Assembly (NCBI GenBank): GCA_963747425.1
Contig: CAVVFJ010000009.1
Location: forward strand, 1 to 22,322
Reading direction: 5' to 3'
Source of the DNA: DASUPK01 sp963747425
GTDB lineage: Bacteria; Actinomycetota; Thermoleophilia; Solirubrobacterales; 70-9
DNA: 22,322 nucleotides
Positions 22,076 through 22,322 of the stretch are shown here, piece after piece. The notes under the pieces were generated by a model, which saw nothing but the letters and a program-made list of their open reading frames with translations, was not told where the DNA came from and did no database searches. The position numbers and the translations under genes were made by a program. The first letter of the stretch is position 1. Every line of letters starts with the position of its first letter.

Positions 22076-22322
22076 TTTTTACTAATGACTGTGCTTTTCA
22101 CCGAAAAGTTATTAGTTACGATACTAACCAGCTTCCCTACTTTCTTCGCATTTCCGGATTCAGTAATATGGAAAAATACTAGACGCCCGAAGCAACTTTT
22201 TTGTTTTTCATTATCCAGCCCGTTCCATTTAAGCACTTTCTGTCCTGAAATAAGATAGTATACGGTTTGGTGACAAATAAACCAGGTCCATCGATGCTGT
22301 ATAAACGTTGAGGTCAGCTTTC
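22076..22322. other. AT-rich terminal stretch with no recognisable gene
   Basis: Continues the foreign AT-rich sequence upstream of the ABC ATPase fragment. Short open frames exist on both strands (for example minus 22236-22024), but I recognise no family in them, and frameshifts are likely given the neighbouring fragment. Confidence 0.6.

Noticed and set aside
1..22322. CRISPR array, prophage or integrase
   Set aside because: No regularly spaced repeats, integrase or phage structural motifs were seen in any frame.

Overview
The first ~21.6 kb is one very GC-rich, densely packed bacterial segment. GTG/TTG starts, ATGA/GTGA stop-start overlaps, tRNAs without an encoded CCA and the protein families suggest an actinobacterium, perhaps of the Thermoleophilia type; that placement is an inference from style, not a search. 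The last ~720 bases (about 21602-22322) are visibly AT-rich, carry a frameshifted ABC-transporter ATPase of Bacteroidota flavour, and look like foreign sequence joined to the contig end.

Layout. (1) 1-2897, plus strand: a quinol-type nitric oxide reductase followed, with a GTGA overlap, by a small membrane protein carrying a transposase-derived four-cysteine domain. (2) 2900-4039: two serine tRNAs facing each other around a YtoQ-family gene, then a scar in which the 3' ends of two divergent genes (a cyclase-family hydrolase and an oligopeptide ABC ATPase) are fused through their missing 5' halves. (3) 4109-14682, minus strand: a near-continuous run of eleven genes, read from 14682 downward: OmpR-type regulator, sensor kinase, beta-propeller lipoprotein, membrane cytochrome b/molybdenum oxidoreductase, small membrane protein, family 2 glycosyltransferase, MoaA, MOT1-type molybdate transporter, MoeA, a MoaD-MoaE-MoaC triple fusion, and MogA. 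Nearly every junction is an overlap or a few bases. (4) 14770-19418: a sugar-nucleotide epimerase (plus), a minus-strand trio (DUF2064-type transferase, methyltransferase, multi-spanning GT39-like protein) and a PfkB kinase (plus). (5) 19322-21601: a four-helix membrane protein, a secreted PASTA protein with an apparent frameshift in an AAG run, and an SDR oxidoreductase whose N-terminus is lost at the chimeric junction.

How it may work together. Region 3 looks like a self-contained molybdoenzyme module: sensing, an extracytoplasmic propeller, the enzyme, molybdate uptake and most of the cofactor pathway. No MobA is present, which fits because sulfite-oxidase-fold enzymes use Mo-MPT without a nucleotide. 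No MoeB is present either, so MoaD activation must be supplied from elsewhere. The glycosyl, epimerase and methyl-transfer genes beside it suggest a link to an envelope glycan or small glycoside, but no sequence evidence names the substrate.
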